A stretch of DNA of 6,171 nt from DASXRC01 sp036506795 (GTDB taxonomy: Bacteria > Actinomycetota > Actinomycetes > Mycobacteriales > Micromonosporaceae). A program made the position numbers and the translations under genes. The stretch covers positions 1 through 6,171 of the forward strand of contig DASXRC010000218.1 of the NCBI GenBank assembly GCA_036506795.1, in the 5' to 3' direction. A model generated the notes under the pieces. It searched no databases and was not told where the DNA came from. It worked only from the letters and a program-made list of their open reading frames with translations. Below, in pieces: positions 5,006 to 6,171 of this stretch. Position 1 is the stretch's first letter. Each line of letters starts with the position of its first letter.

Positions 5006-6171
5006 ATGTCTTGCCACGATCGAGTGTACGCCTGGCGAGCGGAGGTGGCGGCGCACCTGCCGCGGTTGAGCGGGCCGCAGGTGACGGTGTTGGCGCTGTG
5101 GAGCTTCGGGATGGTGCTGGCGGGCTCGTGTGGACAGACGGCGGTCAGCGCCGTGCTGGCGGCGGGGTTGGGCCGCGCGGAGAACACGCTGCGCCAGCGG
5201 CTGCGGGAGTGGTGTTACGACGCCGCGGACAAGCGGGGGGCCAAGCGGCAAGAGGTCGCGGTCGAGGGCTGCTTCGCGGCGCTGCTGGGGTGGGTGCTGC
5301 GGTGGTGGGAGGGGACGCAGCTGGCGCTGGCGCTGGACGCGACCACCCTGGGCGCGCGGTTCGCGGTGCTGACGGTCAGCGTGGTCTACCGCGGGTGCGC
5401 CATCCCGGTGGCCTGGGCGGTCCTGCCGGGCAACACGCCGCGGGCCTGGCGGCGGGAATGGCTGCGGCTGCTGCGGCTCCTGGGTCCGGCGGTGCCGGCG
5501 GGCTGGACGGTGATCGTGCTGGCCGACCGGGGCCTGGACGCGCGCTGGCTGGACCGGCGGATCGTGCGGCTCGGGTGGCATCCGTTCCTGCGGGTCAACG
5601 GCGGGGGGACCTTCCGCCCGACCGGCCAGGCGCGCTACCGGCCGCTGTGGTCGTTCGCGACCGCGGGCGGGTCCTGGTCGGGCACCGGGACGGCGTTCCA
5701 GGGGCCGGACCGGCGGCTGGTCTGCACGCTGCTGGTGCGCTGGGTCGCCGGCTGCGCTCAGCCGTGGCTGATCCTGACCGACCTGCCGCCGGACGCCGCC
5801 GATCCGTGCTGGTACGGCATGCGGGCCTGGATCGAGCGCGGGTTCAAGCTCAGCAAGCGCGCGGGGTGGCAGTGGCAGGGAACCCGCACGACCGACCCCG
5901 ACCGCGCCGCCCGGCTCTGGCTCGCGGTCGCGGTCGCCACGCTCTGGCTGGTCAGCATCGGCGGCGAGGCCGACGCGGCGCTGCGGGCCAGCACGATCCC
6001 CGCCCTACCCATGCCACCCCGACGCCCCCGCCGCGCGGCGCGTCCGCGCTTGGTCAGCGTCTTCCGCCGCGGCTTCGCCCTCTGGATCGCCGCCCTGCTC
6101 AACGACGCGCCACTCCCCACCGGTCACTTCCGCCCCGAACCCTGGCCCACCGCCGCCGACCCCGCGCTCAC
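5006..6171 (+). CDS. IS4-family DDE transposase, 3'-truncated by window edge
   Basis: This RNase H-fold transposase should cut and join the ends of its own IS. The frame from ATG 5006 (MSCHDRVYAWRAEV) is open for 388 codons to the last base, so the stop lies outside. The catalytic triad is readable: Asp111 in LALDATTLG, Asp174 in VLADRGL, and Glu277 in AWIERGFK. The Glu sits in a perfect Y-(2)-R-(3)-E-(6)-K signature (Tyr270, Arg273, Glu277, Lys284), which defines the IS4 group. The stretch AVLTVSVVYRGCAIPVAWAVLPGN and the motif LTDLPP are typical of a subgroup I associate with Chloroflexota and other GC-rich hosts. The N-terminal 100 residues, rich in Leu, Arg and Trp, are probably the DNA-binding part. 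A Pro/Arg-rich linker (about 331-348) follows the catalytic core. All catalytic residues are present and there is no frameshift, so the enzyme could be active. Confidence 0.93.
   Translation, partial: MSCHDRVYAWRAEVAAHLPRLSGPQVTVLALWSFGMVLAGSCGQTAVSAVLAAGLGRAENTLRQRLREWCYDAADKRGAKRQEVAVEGCFAALLGWVLRWWEGTQLALALDATTLGARFAVLTVSVVYRGCAIPVAWAVLPGNTPRAWRREWLRLLRLLGPAVPAGWTVIVLADRGLDARWLDRRIVRLGWHPFLRVNGGGTFRPTGQARYRPLWSFATAGGSWSGTGTAFQGPDRRLVCTLLVRWVAGCAQPWLILTDLPPDAADPCWYGMRAWIERGFKLSKRAGWQWQGTRTTDPDRAARLWLAVAVATLWLVSIGGEADAALRASTIPALPMPPRRPRRAARPRLVSVFRRGFALWIAALLNDAPLPTGHFRPEPWPTAADPAL

Larger units (their letters stand above)
4894..6171 (+). mobile_element. IS4-family insertion sequence, left part; right end outside window
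   Basis: The element is defined by its transposase (from 5006) and about 110 bp of upstream non-coding DNA. The left end cannot be placed exactly because the right terminal repeat and the target duplication are beyond the window; 4894, just after the heptad array, is the leftmost reasonable limit. The upstream segment contains a short inverted repeat TCTTG/CAAGA (4931-4935 and 4946-4950) and a Shine-Dalgarno, but no other gene. The transposase reading frame is intact as far as it is seen, so nothing indicates decay. Confidence 0.75.

Noticed and set aside
4839..5069. 76-codon plus-strand frame from the repeat into the transposase
   Set aside because: No Shine-Dalgarno and no motif; it reads through the inverted repeat and overlaps the transposase in another frame.
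4883..5581. 232-codon open frame on the minus strand opposite the transposase start
   Set aside because: Gln/Pro/Arg-rich low-complexity product, antisense to the frame with the DDE and YREK residues.

Overview
The window is GC-rich, bacterial, accessory-type DNA. It holds three surface-glycan or secretion genes followed by the start of an insertion sequence. The organism cannot be fixed from 6 kb. The transposase and the C-terminal tail of the secreted protein (a Leu-Phe-Leu-Pro tail after a Pro-rich linker) remind me of Chloroflexota, and a high-GC actinobacterial relative is the main alternative. This is recall-based inference, not a search result.

Layout. (1) Positions 1-686, plus strand: the 3' part of an FkbM-type SAM-dependent methyltransferase whose start lies left of the window. 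(2) Positions 733-3444, minus strand, convergent with it across only 46 bp: a 903-residue exported protein. It has a signal peptide, two copies of a beta-rich module, a GH99/GH71-like (DUF5010-like) putative glycosidase barrel, a third copy of the module, and a Pro-rich linker with a short tail. (3) Positions 3445-3654: a divergent intergenic region with a TATAGT -10-like hexamer facing each gene and a CTAACA-N7-TGTTAG dyad in front of the rightward gene. (4) Positions 3655-4794, plus strand: a GT-B fold, family 4 glycosyltransferase, possibly translated from a leaderless mRNA. (5) Positions 4789-4893: a long inverted repeat built from 7-bp units. Its left arm supplies the stop codon of the glycosyltransferase. 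(6) From about 4894 to the window end: the left part of an IS4-family insertion sequence. Its transposase starts at 5006 behind a good ribosome-binding site and is still open at 6171.

How the genes fit together. An FkbM methyltransferase, a GT4 glycosyltransferase and a secreted carbohydrate-active protein side by side suggest an exopolysaccharide or glycoconjugate locus. The glycosyltransferase and methyltransferase would build and cap a glycan, and the exported protein would act on it or on an external glycan. The genes do not form one operon: strands alternate plus, minus, plus. The IS4 element at the right edge fits a variable glycan locus. No RNA gene, CRISPR array or phage feature was recognised. 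The most unusual items are the heptad inverted repeat next to the IS, the altered GH99-like acidic motif, and the triplicated module of the secreted protein.
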